Origin: an uncultured Parabacteroides sp.
GTDB lineage: Bacteria; Bacteroidota; Bacteroidia; Bacteroidales; Tannerellaceae
DNA: 64,000 nt
Reading direction: 5' to 3'
NCBI GenBank assembly: GCA_949296075.1
Contig: CASFNG010000009.1
Span: 1-64,000 of the forward strand
Part shown: piece after piece, positions 29,718-39,616 of the stretch
Numbering within the stretch: the first letter of the stretch is position 1
Layout: every line of letters begins with the position of its first letter
The notes under the pieces: model-generated
Database searches by the model: none
Told to the model about the DNA's origin: nothing
The model's input: the letters and a program-made list of their open reading frames with translations, nothing else
Translations under genes and position numbers: made by a program

Positions 29718-30257
29718 ATGGACGGTTTGATCCTTATTCGTCAAGAAGAGGCGCGGGATTTTGAGCAGATCTGCGAGCTCGTGCGGCTCGCGTTCCGGGA
29801 TATGGAGGAGAGCGACCATACGGAGCACCTGCTGGTGGAGCGGTTACGCCGGTCGGATGCGTACGTCCAGGAGCTGGCTCTGGTGGCTGAGGCGGAAGGC
29901 GGGCGGATCGTGGGGCATATCCTGTTGACAAGACTGGAGGTCGTATCTGAGGAAGATACCCATATCGCCTTGGCGGTGGCTCCTTTGTCGGTGCTTCCCG
30001 GGTTTCAGGGCAGGGGGATTGGCGGCGCGCTTCTCCGTGCGGCGCACGAGAGAGCCGCCGGGTTGGGATATGGCGCGGCGTTGCTGCTCGGCCATCCGGG
30101 GTATTATCCTAAGTTCGGTTACCAGAAAGCCTCTTTATATGGGATCCAATTCCCTTTTGAGGCTCCCGACGAATGTTGCATGGTCGCGGAGCTGAAGAGT
30201 GGGGGATTGGACGGCTTGCGTGGGGTCGTTTGTTATCCGGCACCCTTCTTTGGTTGA
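29718..30257 (+). CDS. GNAT family N-acetyltransferase
   Basis: A 179-aa cytoplasmic acetyltransferase of the YhbS-like type. The acetyl-CoA binding motif A is visible as VLPGFQGRGIGGALLRAAHE (about 92-111), preceded by LAVAPLSV and followed by GHPGYYPKFGYQKA, a combination typical of YhbS proteins. The substrate is unknown. A TACTTTCG -7 element lies at 29686-29693. It is convergent with the downstream radical SAM gene. Confidence 0.88.
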   Translation: MDGLILIRQEEARDFEQICELVRLAFRDMEESDHTEHLLVERLRRSDAYVQELALVAEAEGGRIVGHILLTRLEVVSEEDTHIALAVAPLSVLPGFQGRGIGGALLRAAHERAAGLGYGAALLLGHPGYYPKFGYQKASLYGIQFPFEAPDECCMVAELKSGGLDGLRGVVCYPAPFFG

Positions 30258-30292
30258 CGAGGCGAATGTTCTCTCACGAAAAACAAGGTCGT

Positions 30293-31219
30293 TCAAGGCC
30301 TGTACAGCCGCCCTTGCTCGGTGCCGCGTTCCTTTAAGCGGCGGTTCACTTTTGCCGTGAACTCGAAATTCTTCAATCCCCAGTTAGGAATGAGCAGCAG
30401 CTCCTTGGGGGATTGGGAGACAAACCGCTCCACGATGATGCGGGGCGACAGCCGTTCGAGGAAATCGATCACCAAGTCGATGTACTCATCGGCGGAATAG
30501 AAGCGGAAGTCGGCAGGATTCTCCCTGTATTCGGTCGCCATGCGGGTATTCCGTATCAGCTGGAGTTGGTGGAGCTTGAGCGTCGTGAGCGGCAGGCGCG
30601 ACAACCGGTCGGCATGGCCGAGGATCTCTTCCCGGCTCTCCCCCGGAAGCCCTAAGATAAGATGCGCCCCTACGGGAATGTCGCGTTCCGCCGTGCGCCG
30701 GATCGCCACCTCCGCCTCCGCGTAAGTGTGGCAGCGGTTGATCCGTTCGAGGGTCCGGTCCAAGGTACTCTCCACCCCGTATTCCACCATTACGAAGGCG
30801 CGGTGGGCGAGCGCGGCAAGGTAATCCAATAACTCGTCGGGCATACAATCCGGGCGGGTACCGATAATCAGTCCCTCCACACCGGGGTAGGAGAGCGCCT
30901 CCTCATACTTGCGTGTCAACGCTTGAGTCTCCCCATACGTGTTCGTGTAGGCTTGGAAATAGGCTAAATAACGCATCTCCGGATATTTGCGGGCGAAGAA
31001 GCGGATTCCCTCCTCCAACTGCTCGCTTACGCTCTTCTCCGTATGGCAATACTCGGGGCTGAATGTCTGGTTGTTGCAGTAGGTACAGCCGCCCCAGCCC
31101 TTCGATCCGTCCCGGTTAGGACAGGTAAAACCGGCGTTGATGGAGATCTTCTGCACCTTGAAGCTGAATCGCTCACGTAAGTAATCGCCGAACTCGCGGT
31201 ATCGTTTCTCTTTTTTCAT
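30293..31219 (-). CDS. Radical SAM protein, TIGR01212/YhcC family
   Basis: A 308-aa Fe-S enzyme. The family-specific cysteine motif CPNRDGSKGWGGCTYC (about 33-48) replaces the usual CxxxCxxC, followed by CNNQTFSP. The conserved segments YFQAYTNTYG and GLPGESREEIL are present. Members are conserved in bacteria but the reaction is not established. A -7-like TATCTTTG lies only 6 bp upstream of the start codon (31232-31225, minus), which would imply a leaderless mRNA. Confidence 0.9.
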   Translation of the reverse strand: MKKEKRYREFGDYLRERFSFKVQKISINAGFTCPNRDGSKGWGGCTYCNNQTFSPEYCHTEKSVSEQLEEGIRFFARKYPEMRYLAYFQAYTNTYGETQALTRKYEEALSYPGVEGLIIGTRPDCMPDELLDYLAALAHRAFVMVEYGVESTLDRTLERINRCHTYAEAEVAIRRTAERDIPVGAHLILGLPGESREEILGHADRLSRLPLTTLKLHQLQLIRNTRMATEYRENPADFRFYSADEYIDLVIDFLERLSPRIIVERFVSQSPKELLLIPNWGLKNFEFTAKVNRRLKERGTEQGRLYRP

Positions 31220-31299
31220 GCGACAAAGATACGGGATCAGGCGGAAGGAATCACTTTTTTGTGCTAACTTTGCCTACCAATCTGAAATATAGCGTATCA

Positions 31300-33474
31300 A
31301 TGAGACGAATAATTGTTGGCGCCTTGCTGTCGCTGTCCGTGATCGGGGGCGTGGCGGCGCAGACAGGTAATAAGCCTGTCAGCCTGAAAGAGATAACCGA
31401 CGGGAAATTCCGTCAGGTGACTGCCATTGGCGAGATGCGTTCCCTGCCCGACGGGGAGCATTACACGGCGATGAATGCCGATAAGGATATGATTATCAAA
31501 TATGCCTATCGTACCGGGGAGCCGGTGGATACCTTGTTCAATGCCCGGACGGCGCGCGAGTGTACCTTTACCGATTTCGACGGATACACGATCAGCAGCA
31601 CCGGACACCATATCTTGGTGTGGCGGGAGCGCGAGCCGATCTATCGCCGCTCATACAAGGCGGTCGTGTATGATTACGACGTACGCCGGAATTACGTGAA
31701 GCCGATCTCGGATGTCGAGGGCAAGCAGATGATCCCGACCTTCTCGCCGGACGGACGTATGTGCGCTTACGTGCGCGACAATAATATATGGATCCGGAAG
31801 TTCGATTACGATACCGAGGTGCAGGTGACGAAAGACGGGGAGCTGAACAAGATCCTGAACGGCATCACCGATTGGGTGTACGAGGAGGAGTTTGCCGTAA
31901 CCAACCTGATGGCGTGGTCGCCCGACAGCGAGTATCTTACTTTCGTCCGCTTCGACGAGTCGGAGGTGCCCGAGTATTCCATGCAGGTATATGGCGACGG
32001 TACCTATCCTTCCTATTATAATTTCAAGTATCCGAAGGCAGGGGAGCGCAACTCGAAGGTGACCGTCCACGCTTACAACGTGCAGACGAGGGACACGAAG
32101 GAACTGAAGGTGCCGTTGGAGGGTGAGTATTATATTCCCCGGATCACTTTCACGAAAAATCCGGATCAGTTGGCGGTGATGGTGCTGAACCGTCAGCAGA
32201 ACGTATTTAATATGTATTACGCGAACCCGAAGAGCGGGGTGTTCCGCCTGATCTTGCGCGACGAGAACGCATGCTATGTGGATTCGGAATGGCTCTCGTC
32301 CATCCATTTCATGAGCAGTGGATTTACCTACGTGAGCGAGCGCGATGGGTTCGCCCATATCTATCTTTATTCGCCGACCGGGGTGATGCAGCGCCAGGTG
32401 ACGCAGGGAAATTGGGATGTCACCCGTTTCCTTGGCGTGGACGAGGAGACGAAGGCCGTCTATTATGAGTCGGCCGAGGAAAGCCCGATCCGTCGCTCGG
32501 TCTATAAGGTGGACGCGAAAGGGGTAAAGACGAGACTTTCCACGGGAGAGGGGATGAACAGCGCCACGTTCAGCGACAATTTCGCCTATTTCGTGAATAC
32601 CTATTCCAACGCCAAGACCCCGGCCCGGATCACCGTGAACGAGACGAAGACCAAGAAGGAGCTGCGCATGCTGCAAGATAATGCCGCCTTGCGTGAGCGG
32701 CTCGCCGGATATTCGTTCGCCCAGAAGGAGTTCATGAAGATACATACCGAGTCGGATCTTGAGCTGAACGCTTGGATGGTGAAGCCGGTTGATTTTGATC
32801 CGTCGAAGCGATACCCGGTGCTGATGACACAGTACAGCGGCCCTAACTCGCAGGAGGTGCTGGATCAGTATGAGTTCGACTGGGAGCAGTACTTGGCCTC
32901 GAAAGGGATTATCGTGGTTTGCGTGGATGGCCGGGGTACAGGTGCCTGCGGGGAGGCGTTCCGTAAGTGTACCTATCTGCGGATGGGCGAGCTGGAGTCG
33001 AGAGACCAGGTGGAGGCCGCGCGTGCCTTGGGCAAGCTTCCCTATATAGATAAGGATAGGATCGCTATCTGGGGCTGGAGCTTCGGTGGGTATAATACGT
33101 TGATGGCGCTGAGTGTCGGCCAGGGCACCTTCAAGGTCGGGATCGCCGTGGCTCCTCCGACGGACTGGAAATATTACGATACGGTCTATACCGAGCGGTT
33201 CATGCGTACGCCGCAAGAGAACTTCGAGGGGTACGCCGCTACTTCACCTCTGCGCCGTGTGAAGGATCTGCAAGGCAAGTTGCTCTTAGTGCACGGGACG
33301 GCTGATGATAACGTCCACTTCATGCAGACCTTGGCGTACGCCGAGGCGTTGGTGCAGGCGAACAAGCAGTTCGATATGCACGTCTATAAGGATAGGAACC
33401 ATAGTATCTTCGGTGGCAATACCCGGTATCATCTCTATACGAAGATGTCTAACTATTTGTTCGATAACTTGTAA
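31300..33474 (+). CDS. Dipeptidyl peptidase IV-type serine peptidase (S9B)
   Basis: A 724-aa secreted peptidase that removes X-Pro or X-Ala dipeptides. It has a signal peptide (MRRIIVGALLSLSVIGGVAA), a beta-propeller containing the N-terminus-binding motif DWVYEEEF (about 200-207), and an alpha/beta-hydrolase domain with nucleophile GWSFGG (serine about 594), aspartate in GTADDN (about 669) and histidine in RNHSI (about 701). The longer frame from 31261 begins inside a TAACTTTG promoter box (31265-31272), so the ATG at 31300 is chosen. lipA follows 9 nt after the stop. Confidence 0.95.
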   Translation: MRRIIVGALLSLSVIGGVAAQTGNKPVSLKEITDGKFRQVTAIGEMRSLPDGEHYTAMNADKDMIIKYAYRTGEPVDTLFNARTARECTFTDFDGYTISSTGHHILVWREREPIYRRSYKAVVYDYDVRRNYVKPISDVEGKQMIPTFSPDGRMCAYVRDNNIWIRKFDYDTEVQVTKDGELNKILNGITDWVYEEEFAVTNLMAWSPDSEYLTFVRFDESEVPEYSMQVYGDGTYPSYYNFKYPKAGERNSKVTVHAYNVQTRDTKELKVPLEGEYYIPRITFTKNPDQLAVMVLNRQQNVFNMYYANPKSGVFRLILRDENACYVDSEWLSSIHFMSSGFTYVSERDGFAHIYLYSPTGVMQRQVTQGNWDVTRFLGVDEETKAVYYESAEESPIRRSVYKVDAKGVKTRLSTGEGMNSATFSDNFAYFVNTYSNAKTPARITVNETKTKKELRMLQDNAALRERLAGYSFAQKEFMKIHTESDLELNAWMVKPVDFDPSKRYPVLMTQYSGPNSQEVLDQYEFDWEQYLASKGIIVVCVDGRGTGACGEAFRKCTYLRMGELESRDQVEAARALGKLPYIDKDRIAIWGWSFGGYNTLMALSVGQGTFKVGIAVAPPTDWKYYDTVYTERFMRTPQENFEGYAATSPLRRVKDLQGKLLLVHGTADDNVHFMQTLAYAEALVQANKQFDMHVYKDRNHSIFGGNTRYHLYTKMSNYLFDNL

Positions 33475-33483
33475 CGATAAGCG

Positions 33484-34329
33484 ATGGCAAGTCATTTGAG
33501 AAAGCCGGATTGGCTGAAGATACGCTTGGGCGGGAACGAGCGGTTCACACAGACGAAACGCATCGTGGAGTCGCATTGCTTGCATACGATCTGCACGAGC
33601 GGAAAATGCCCGAACATGGGGGAATGTTGGAGCCGGGGGACGGCAACCTTCATGATCGGCGGGGAGATCTGTACCCGTTCCTGCCGTTTCTGCAATACCT
33701 TGACGGGAAAGCCGCTTCCCTTGAACCTTAAGGAGCCGGAAGATGTGGCGGAAAGTATTCGCTTGATGGGACTGAAGCATGCGGTGATCACCTCCGTGGA
33801 TCGGGACGACCTGCCGGATTTAGGAGCCGCTCACTGGGTGAATACCATCCATGCGATCAAGCGGGTGAATCCGTTGACGACAGTTGAGGTGCTGATCCCT
33901 GATTTCCAGGGAAAGCTGGAGCTGGTGGATCAGGTGATCGACGCTGCCCCGGAGATTATCTCCCACAATATGGAGACAGTACGCCGGATCACCCCGGATG
34001 TGCGCAGCGCCGCCCGATACGACGTGAGCCTGTCGGTGCTCCGTCGGATCGCGGAGCGTGGCGTGGTGGCGAAGACAGGCATTATGGTAGGCCTCGGCGA
34101 GACCGAGGAAGAGGTGCTGGAGCTGATGGACGACGTGCTGCGTGCCGGTGTCTCCATCCTGACGATCGGGCAATACCTGCAACCTTCCCGCAAGAACATC
34201 CCGGTGGTCGAATACGTAACGCCCCAACAATTCGAGATCTATAAGGAAAAAGCCCTTGCGAAAGGCTTCCGGCAGGTGGAGAGCGCCCCGTTGGTGCGTT
34301 CGTCTTATCACGCGGAAAAGCACGTATGA
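33484..34329 (+). CDS. lipA: Lipoyl synthase
   Basis: A 281-aa radical SAM enzyme that inserts two sulfurs into octanoyl groups on lipoyl domains. The auxiliary cluster cysteines are C37, C42 and C48 (CTSGKCPNMGEC) and the radical SAM cluster C63, C67 and C70 (CTRSCRFC). The C-terminal RSSYHA serine needed for the auxiliary cluster is present. It is 9 nt downstream of the DPP IV gene and probably co-transcribed. lipB is not in the window. Confidence 0.97.
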   Translation: MASHLRKPDWLKIRLGGNERFTQTKRIVESHCLHTICTSGKCPNMGECWSRGTATFMIGGEICTRSCRFCNTLTGKPLPLNLKEPEDVAESIRLMGLKHAVITSVDRDDLPDLGAAHWVNTIHAIKRVNPLTTVEVLIPDFQGKLELVDQVIDAAPEIISHNMETVRRITPDVRSAARYDVSLSVLRRIAERGVVAKTGIMVGLGETEEEVLELMDDVLRAGVSILTIGQYLQPSRKNIPVVEYVTPQQFEIYKEKALAKGFRQVESAPLVRSSYHAEKHV

Positions 34330-34392
34330 TCCATGAACTTTTGGCAATTTGCTTTGTTATTAGATAAAAAAGTGGATTTTTAAGAGGGAAGA

Positions 34393-35520
34393 ATGAACAG
34401 AATCAAGCGAAATTTATCTAATCAAGCGATCGGTTTATTGCCATTGTTGTTGTTCATGTTCCTGGACAACTACGTCACCTATTGGATCGCTTTCCTTTCG
34501 GCGGTGCCGGCTTGCTTGGGAGGGATCGCCTTGTCTCGCTTTTGGGGCTGGGGGCGAGAGCTTCAATTCATGCTGGTTACCTCGGCGATGACGCTGCTGT
34601 TTTACTCTTTCTTCGTCTGTTTGGGAGTAGAGTCGGTCTTGTTGCAGTATTCGCCGCTGATTATCGAGGTGTTGCTGGTCTTGGTCCTGACGGTAGTGGG
34701 GCTTACCCGAAGCTCGATGTTGCGGCATATCCGCGACTCGAAGCGTTCCCTGTTCAAACGGACGTGGATGCGTACCTCCTTGAACGAGTATTATTTCTTA
34801 GCGCAATTCCTGCAAAATGTCTATACACTGCACCTATTTATCATTTTGTTATTTAGTATTTTCCCGGAGTCGATGCAAGATGTGCGGTTAGAGCGCTTCC
34901 TTTATCGGGAATTAGGGATCGTGATCGGTGTGGCTGTGCTTGTTTACGAGCAGATACGCCTTGTTTTGATGCGAGGCAGCTTAGAGAAAGAGATGTGGCT
35001 CCCTGTATTGAACGATAACGGGAAAGTGATCGGCTGCATCGCCCGGTCGGTGAGCCGTTCCCTGCCGAAGAAATATTGCCATCCTATCGTGCGGGTAGCG
35101 GTTGTGCACAATGGGTTGCTTTATCTTGCCAAGCGAAGCAAGGAAGAGTACGTCTCGCCGGACACATTGGATCATCCGTTTTTTGATTATGTCCGCTTTC
35201 GGCATAGCATCGAGGCGACGATGCGTAAGACGATCGGTGCCCTATCTCAAGACAAGTCTGTCTCTCCCCGTTTCCTGATCCGTTACATCTTCGAGAATGA
35301 GAAGGTGAAGCATCTGGTCTCTCTTTATGTGGTTTGCCTGCGGACGGAGGAGCAATTGGAACAATGCAAGTGCTCTTTCGGTAAACTATGGACAACCAAG
35401 CAGATAGAGGAGAACTTGAGTACGGGCGTGTTCAGCGAGTATTTCGAGAAAGAGTTCGCCTATCTGAAAAATACCATCCTTTTCGCCGAGAATTTCTGTT
35501 ACCGCTGTGATCCCTCATAG
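34393..35520 (+). CDS. Membrane protein with degenerate Nudix-like C-terminal domain
   Basis: 375 aa. The N-terminal half has about six hydrophobic helices (roughly residues 12-30, 32-50, 57-77, 85-105, 143-160, 172-190). The C-terminal half (about 205-370) resembles a Nudix fold: LPVLNDNGKVIG, HPIVRVAVVHNGLLYLAKRS, then a helix where the Nudix box should be. The catalytic Gx5Ex7REUxEExGU pattern is absent (RHSIEATMRKTIG), so hydrolysis is unlikely. It may be a ligand-sensing membrane protein. Its last 6 nt overlap the convergent phosphodiesterase gene. Confidence 0.7.
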   Translation: MNRIKRNLSNQAIGLLPLLLFMFLDNYVTYWIAFLSAVPACLGGIALSRFWGWGRELQFMLVTSAMTLLFYSFFVCLGVESVLLQYSPLIIEVLLVLVLTVVGLTRSSMLRHIRDSKRSLFKRTWMRTSLNEYYFLAQFLQNVYTLHLFIILLFSIFPESMQDVRLERFLYRELGIVIGVAVLVYEQIRLVLMRGSLEKEMWLPVLNDNGKVIGCIARSVSRSLPKKYCHPIVRVAVVHNGLLYLAKRSKEEYVSPDTLDHPFFDYVRFRHSIEATMRKTIGALSQDKSVSPRFLIRYIFENEKVKHLVSLYVVCLRTEEQLEQCKCSFGKLWTTKQIEENLSTGVFSEYFEKEFAYLKNTILFAENFCYRCDPS

Positions 35521-36015
35521 CGCGCGATTCCCTAATTCGATCACCTCCAGATCCCGGATCGCTTTCCCGTCGATCACGAAACGAACCAACGTACGTACTT
35601 GATGGAACCCGCTCTTACCGGCCGCTCCCGGGTTGATATGCAGGCAATTCAGGGAACGGTCGAACGCTACCTTCAGTATGTGTGAGTGACCGGCCACGAA
35701 CAAGTTGGGACGGATCTCGTACAGTTTTTGGCGGATCTCCGGATTATAGCGTCCGGGATACCCTCCTATATGGGTCATCAGCACCTTGACCCCTTCCACT
35801 TGGAAGCAAGCAATCTTCGGATAACGCAGACGTGTCTCTTGACCGTCGATGTTGCCATAGACAGCCCGTAAGGGCTTCAGTGCCTCCAACCGTAGGGCGA
35901 GTGCCTCGGAGCCGATGTCGCCCGCGTGCCAGATCTCGTCGCAATCCTTGAAATATTCCGCGTATTTGTCGTCCCAGCAGGCGTGGGTGTCAGAAAGTAG
36001 ACCAACTTTAATCAT
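35515..36015 (-). CDS. YfcE/MJ0936-type metallophosphoesterase
   Basis: A 166-aa cytoplasmic calcineurin-like phosphodiesterase. All metal motifs are intact: SDTHA (8-12), HAGDIGS (about 30-36), GNIDG (about 54-58), THIGGYPG (about 81-88), GHSH (about 109-112) and NPGAAG. Relatives hydrolyse small phosphodiesters such as bis-pNPP or 2',3'-cyclic nucleotides. The physiological substrate is unknown. It is convergent with the membrane protein gene (6-nt overlap) and divergent from ppk1. Confidence 0.92.
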   Translation of the reverse strand: MIKVGLLSDTHACWDDKYAEYFKDCDEIWHAGDIGSEALALRLEALKPLRAVYGNIDGQETRLRYPKIACFQVEGVKVLMTHIGGYPGRYNPEIRQKLYEIRPNLFVAGHSHILKVAFDRSLNCLHINPGAAGKSGFHQVRTLVRFVIDGKAIRDLEVIELGNRAL

Positions 36016-36073
36016 GACAATTTCTTTTATTTTCCGAAACTCTCTATATTTACACGCCTAAGATACGGATATT

Positions 36074-38152
36074 ATGGAAAATTCATACAAGTATTTCAAG
36101 CGCGATATTAGTTGGTTGTCGTTCAACTATCGGGTGCTGTTAGAGGCGGAAGACGAGACATTGCCTATTTATGAGCGTATTAAGTTCCTTTCCATCTATT
36201 CGTCTAACTTGGAAGAGTTCTATGAGATCCGGGTAGCGGAGCACCGGGCGGTAATCATGCGGAAGAACTTCTCGGAGGAGAGCGCCGATGAGGCCGAGGA
36301 GACCTTGGCGGCGATCACGCGGGAGGTGAACCGCCAGCAGCGGACATATTACCGTATTTTCTCGGAAAAGATCCTGCCGGAACTAAATCGTCAGCATATC
36401 CATTTATACCAAAGCGAGAAGACCGAGCCTTTCCATGAGGAGTTTGTCCATAATTTCTTCAACGAGGAGGTATTTCCCTTCCTCTCGCCCGTGATGATCC
36501 AGGCGGGCGATATTCGGACGTTCATACGGGATCGCCGCCTCTACCTGGTGATCCGGATGGTCAAGCGAAGCAAGCGGATGAACGAACCCGGCTTCGTCCC
36601 GGAGTATCATTACGCGTTGATGAAGATCCCCTACTCGAAGGTGCCCCGTTTCATTGAGCTGCCCCCGCATGAGGGCACTTATTATATCATGTTTATCGAC
36701 GACATTATCCGCGCCAACCTGCAAAGCGTGTTCCCCGGGTATCGGATAGAGGGATGTTACAGCATCAAGATCTCGCGCGACGCCGATATTTACTTAGACG
36801 ACGAGAGCCGGGCGAATATCGTGGAGAATATCCGCAAGAAGGTGAAGAAACGTAAGATCGGAGCCTTGAGCCGGTTCATGTATGACCGGGCGATGCCCGA
36901 CGACTTCCTCGCTTTTGTATGCGACGCTTTCGGGATCACCTCCGACGATCTGGTGCAAGGCGGGCGTTATCATAACCTGCAAGACTTGGCGAAACTGCCG
37001 AATCCCGCCGGGAAACGCTTGGAGCAACGCCCTCCCGTGCCGATGCGGGTACCGTTCTTGGACGAGATGGGCTCGGTGTTCAAGGCGGTCAAGAAGCGAG
37101 ACATCCTGCTACATTTCCCGTATGAGTCGTTCGACTACCTGATCCGTTTCCTTATGGAGGCGGCTTTCGATCCGAAAGTGGATGAGATCAAGATCACGCA
37201 ATACCGGGTAGCCGAGAATTCCGCGGTGATCAATACCTTGATCAGCGCCGCCCAAAACGGAAAGAAGGTGACGGTTTTCGTGGAGCTGAAGGCTCGTTTC
37301 GACGAGGAGAACAATATGCGTACGGCAGAGCGGATGGAGCAGGCCGGGATACGGATCATTTATAGTATCCCGGGGCTGAAGGTTCACGCGAAGGTGGCGG
37401 TCATCCTGCGCAAGGATACCTCGGAAGGGCTGAAGAGGCGGGATTTCGCTTACCTGAGCACTGGCAATTTCAACGAGAAGACCGCCAAGATCTATTCGGA
37501 TATGGCGTTGCTTACCTCGAACGCGGAGATCATCACGGACATCAACAAGGTGTTTGCCGTATTGGAGGGGCGGTTGCGCGAGCCGACCTTCCGTCATTTG
37601 CTGGTGGCCCGCTTTAATATGGTGCCCGAGCTGACCGCGATGATCCGGCGGGAGATCGAGTCGGTACGACAAGGTGGAAAAGGTAGGATCATATTGAAGA
37701 TGAACGGACTGCACGATTCCCGCATGATCGACGAGCTATATCGGGCGAGTGAGGCAGGCGTAGAGATCGACTTGATTGTTCGCGGGATCTGTTGCTTAGT
37801 GCCCGACCAACCTTATAGCCGGAATATCCGGGTGACGCGGATTGTCGATATGTTCTTGGAGCACGCGCGGGTCTGGTATTTCTACCATGATGGGCGGGAA
37901 GATCTCTTCCTGACCTCGGCGGATTGGATGCGGCGCAACCTGAATCGCCGGATCGAGACGGCTTTTCCCGTATTGGATCCGGAGATCAAGCGCGAGATTA
38001 TCGACATCCTGAACATCCAGCTGCGGGATAACGTGAAGGCTTGTCGCTTGGATGGCGAGCTTCGCAATATCTTTAAGCGGGATGATAACCCAGAGAAAGT
38101 CCGTTCCCAATTGGCGATTTACGATTACCTGAAGAACAAGAAGAACCGTTGA
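36074..38152 (+). CDS. ppk1: Polyphosphate kinase 1
   Basis: A 692-aa enzyme that polymerises the gamma phosphate of ATP into polyphosphate. It has the PPK N-terminal helical domain (FKRDISWLSFNYRVL, about 8-22), the middle domain and two PLD-like catalytic domains. The autophosphorylated histidine is in PGLKVHAKV (about 438) and the second in FYHDGRED (about 605). The length is typical of the family. It probably supports stress survival and phosphate storage. Confidence 0.96.
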   Translation: MENSYKYFKRDISWLSFNYRVLLEAEDETLPIYERIKFLSIYSSNLEEFYEIRVAEHRAVIMRKNFSEESADEAEETLAAITREVNRQQRTYYRIFSEKILPELNRQHIHLYQSEKTEPFHEEFVHNFFNEEVFPFLSPVMIQAGDIRTFIRDRRLYLVIRMVKRSKRMNEPGFVPEYHYALMKIPYSKVPRFIELPPHEGTYYIMFIDDIIRANLQSVFPGYRIEGCYSIKISRDADIYLDDESRANIVENIRKKVKKRKIGALSRFMYDRAMPDDFLAFVCDAFGITSDDLVQGGRYHNLQDLAKLPNPAGKRLEQRPPVPMRVPFLDEMGSVFKAVKKRDILLHFPYESFDYLIRFLMEAAFDPKVDEIKITQYRVAENSAVINTLISAAQNGKKVTVFVELKARFDEENNMRTAERMEQAGIRIIYSIPGLKVHAKVAVILRKDTSEGLKRRDFAYLSTGNFNEKTAKIYSDMALLTSNAEIITDINKVFAVLEGRLREPTFRHLLVARFNMVPELTAMIRREIESVRQGGKGRIILKMNGLHDSRMIDELYRASEAGVEIDLIVRGICCLVPDQPYSRNIRVTRIVDMFLEHARVWYFYHDGREDLFLTSADWMRRNLNRRIETAFPVLDPEIKREIIDILNIQLRDNVKACRLDGELRNIFKRDDNPEKVRSQLAIYDYLKNKKNR

Positions 38153-38171
38153 GGGTGGCTGGATGCCCCGC

Positions 38172-39563
38172 TTATTGGAACAACCGTGCCTGCTCCGGCA
38201 AGAACCCGCTGCGGATACGCCATTCTTGCGGATAAAGGTTGTTGGCCCGGTTCCCCACGTTCTTGACAAATCCTAACGGGATTCCCCCGTAGCGTACGAG
38301 CGCGTACCCTCTTTCCATACCGGCGGGAAGCGCGATCACCTCCTTTCGCAAGAAGCGGATCGCCTCTTCCCAGCTTAATTCCGTCGTGGGAAAGGCTTCC
38401 GGGTTGAGGGCGACGCTCAACGCCAGCTCCTGCGCCGGGATGAGATCTTTCCCTTTCGACTCGCCGATCCGGATCCCGGCGGATAGCACTCGCAACCTTC
38501 TTTCTGATAGTAAGTTAAAAAGATCCTCATGTTTTTTGGGAAAGGCGTAGAGGTTATTTTCCCTCCATGCCCATGAATATGCGCTTCCTTCGGTGAGATA
38601 TTGCCTTGCCTCCCCGGGAATCGCCGGAGCCGCCTTCCCTTTCTCCTTTTTCCTGGAGGCTTTTAAGCGGATCTCCTCGATCTCGCCCTCCGGCTTGCGC
38701 AACGCCGCGAGAAAGAATCCCTCGCCCCGCGTCTTATGCGGGAAGAACCGATATACGGGATGGTCGAAGCGCAGGGCGCCGCTCACCTGCCATTCCGGGC
38801 GTGTGGGGACAGTAAGCGGTTCGGCTCCTAACTCCTCCACGAAATAATGAACGTTCTCCTCGTCTTCCTCCGTATTGTAGGTACAGGTGCTATATACCAA
38901 GATCCCGCCGGGCTTGAGGGCATTCCAGATGTCGTGGATGATGCGTCGGCCTCGGGAGGCGCAGAGGCGCACGTTCTCCACGCTCCATTCGCCCGTGCTA
39001 TCGGTATCTTTACGGAACATCCCCTCGCCCGAGCAGGGCACGTCCGCCACGATCAGGTCGAACAGGTGGGGCAGGGCTTTCCCGATCTCCTCCGGGTCGT
39101 TGTTGATCACCGCCGTGCCGGGGATTCCCCATTTCGCTATATTCTCGGCGAGCACGTAGCTCCGGCTGCGGATCACCTCGTTGCAGACCAACAGGCTGCC
39201 TGACGGGAGCAGGCTCGCCAAGTGGGTGGATTTGCCACCCGGGGCGGCGCATAGGTCAAGGCAACGGATCGGTTCGTGTATGTAGGCGCGTACTACCTGT
39301 TCCAGGAACATGGAGGAGGCCTCCTGCACGTAGTAGGCCCCGGCATGGAAGAGGGGATCGAAGGTGAAGGTGAGTCGCTCGGGCAGGTAAAAGCCCAGCT
39401 CGCTCCAGCCTACGGGCGTGCCGGCCTTGGGCGCGGGTGTGCCTTTCGCCGGGTTGATACGGATACTTACGGGAGCATCGATGCCGAGCGCCTCGGCGAA
39501 ACGATCGAACTCTTCCCCGAGCAGCGTGCGGGTACGGGTGATAAAATCGATGGGAAGTGGCAT
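38172..39563 (-). CDS. RsmB/NOP-family rRNA (cytosine-C5) methyltransferase, RsmF-like
   Basis: At 463 aa it has a SAM-dependent RNA m5C methylase core (motif I DLCAAPGGKSTHLA at about 98-111, catalytic VPCSGEGMFRKD and STCTYNTEEDEENV) and a C-terminal extension with a PUA-like RsmF domain ending GFVKNVGNRANNLYP. The two catalytic cysteines (in PCSGEG and STCTY) are present. It probably methylates 16S rRNA. It is divergent from the tetrapyrrole-methylase-like gene; the 53-bp gap holds a TACTTTCG box (39594-39601). Confidence 0.92.
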   Translation of the reverse strand: MPLPIDFITRTRTLLGEEFDRFAEALGIDAPVSIRINPAKGTPAPKAGTPVGWSELGFYLPERLTFTFDPLFHAGAYYVQEASSMFLEQVVRAYIHEPIRCLDLCAAPGGKSTHLASLLPSGSLLVCNEVIRSRSYVLAENIAKWGIPGTAVINNDPEEIGKALPHLFDLIVADVPCSGEGMFRKDTDSTGEWSVENVRLCASRGRRIIHDIWNALKPGGILVYSTCTYNTEEDEENVHYFVEELGAEPLTVPTRPEWQVSGALRFDHPVYRFFPHKTRGEGFFLAALRKPEGEIEEIRLKASRKKEKGKAAPAIPGEARQYLTEGSAYSWAWRENNLYAFPKKHEDLFNLLSERRLRVLSAGIRIGESKGKDLIPAQELALSVALNPEAFPTTELSWEEAIRFLRKEVIALPAGMERGYALVRYGGIPLGFVKNVGNRANNLYPQEWRIRSGFLPEQARLFQ

Positions 39564-39616
39564 GATTATTCTGCTATTTTACGGCAAAAGTAGTACTTTC
39601 GCGGAAAACAAATCGT

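Noticed and set aside
31651-33216. 521-codon open frame antisense to the DPP IV gene
   Set aside because: A compositional shadow; the sense strand carries all peptidase motifs.
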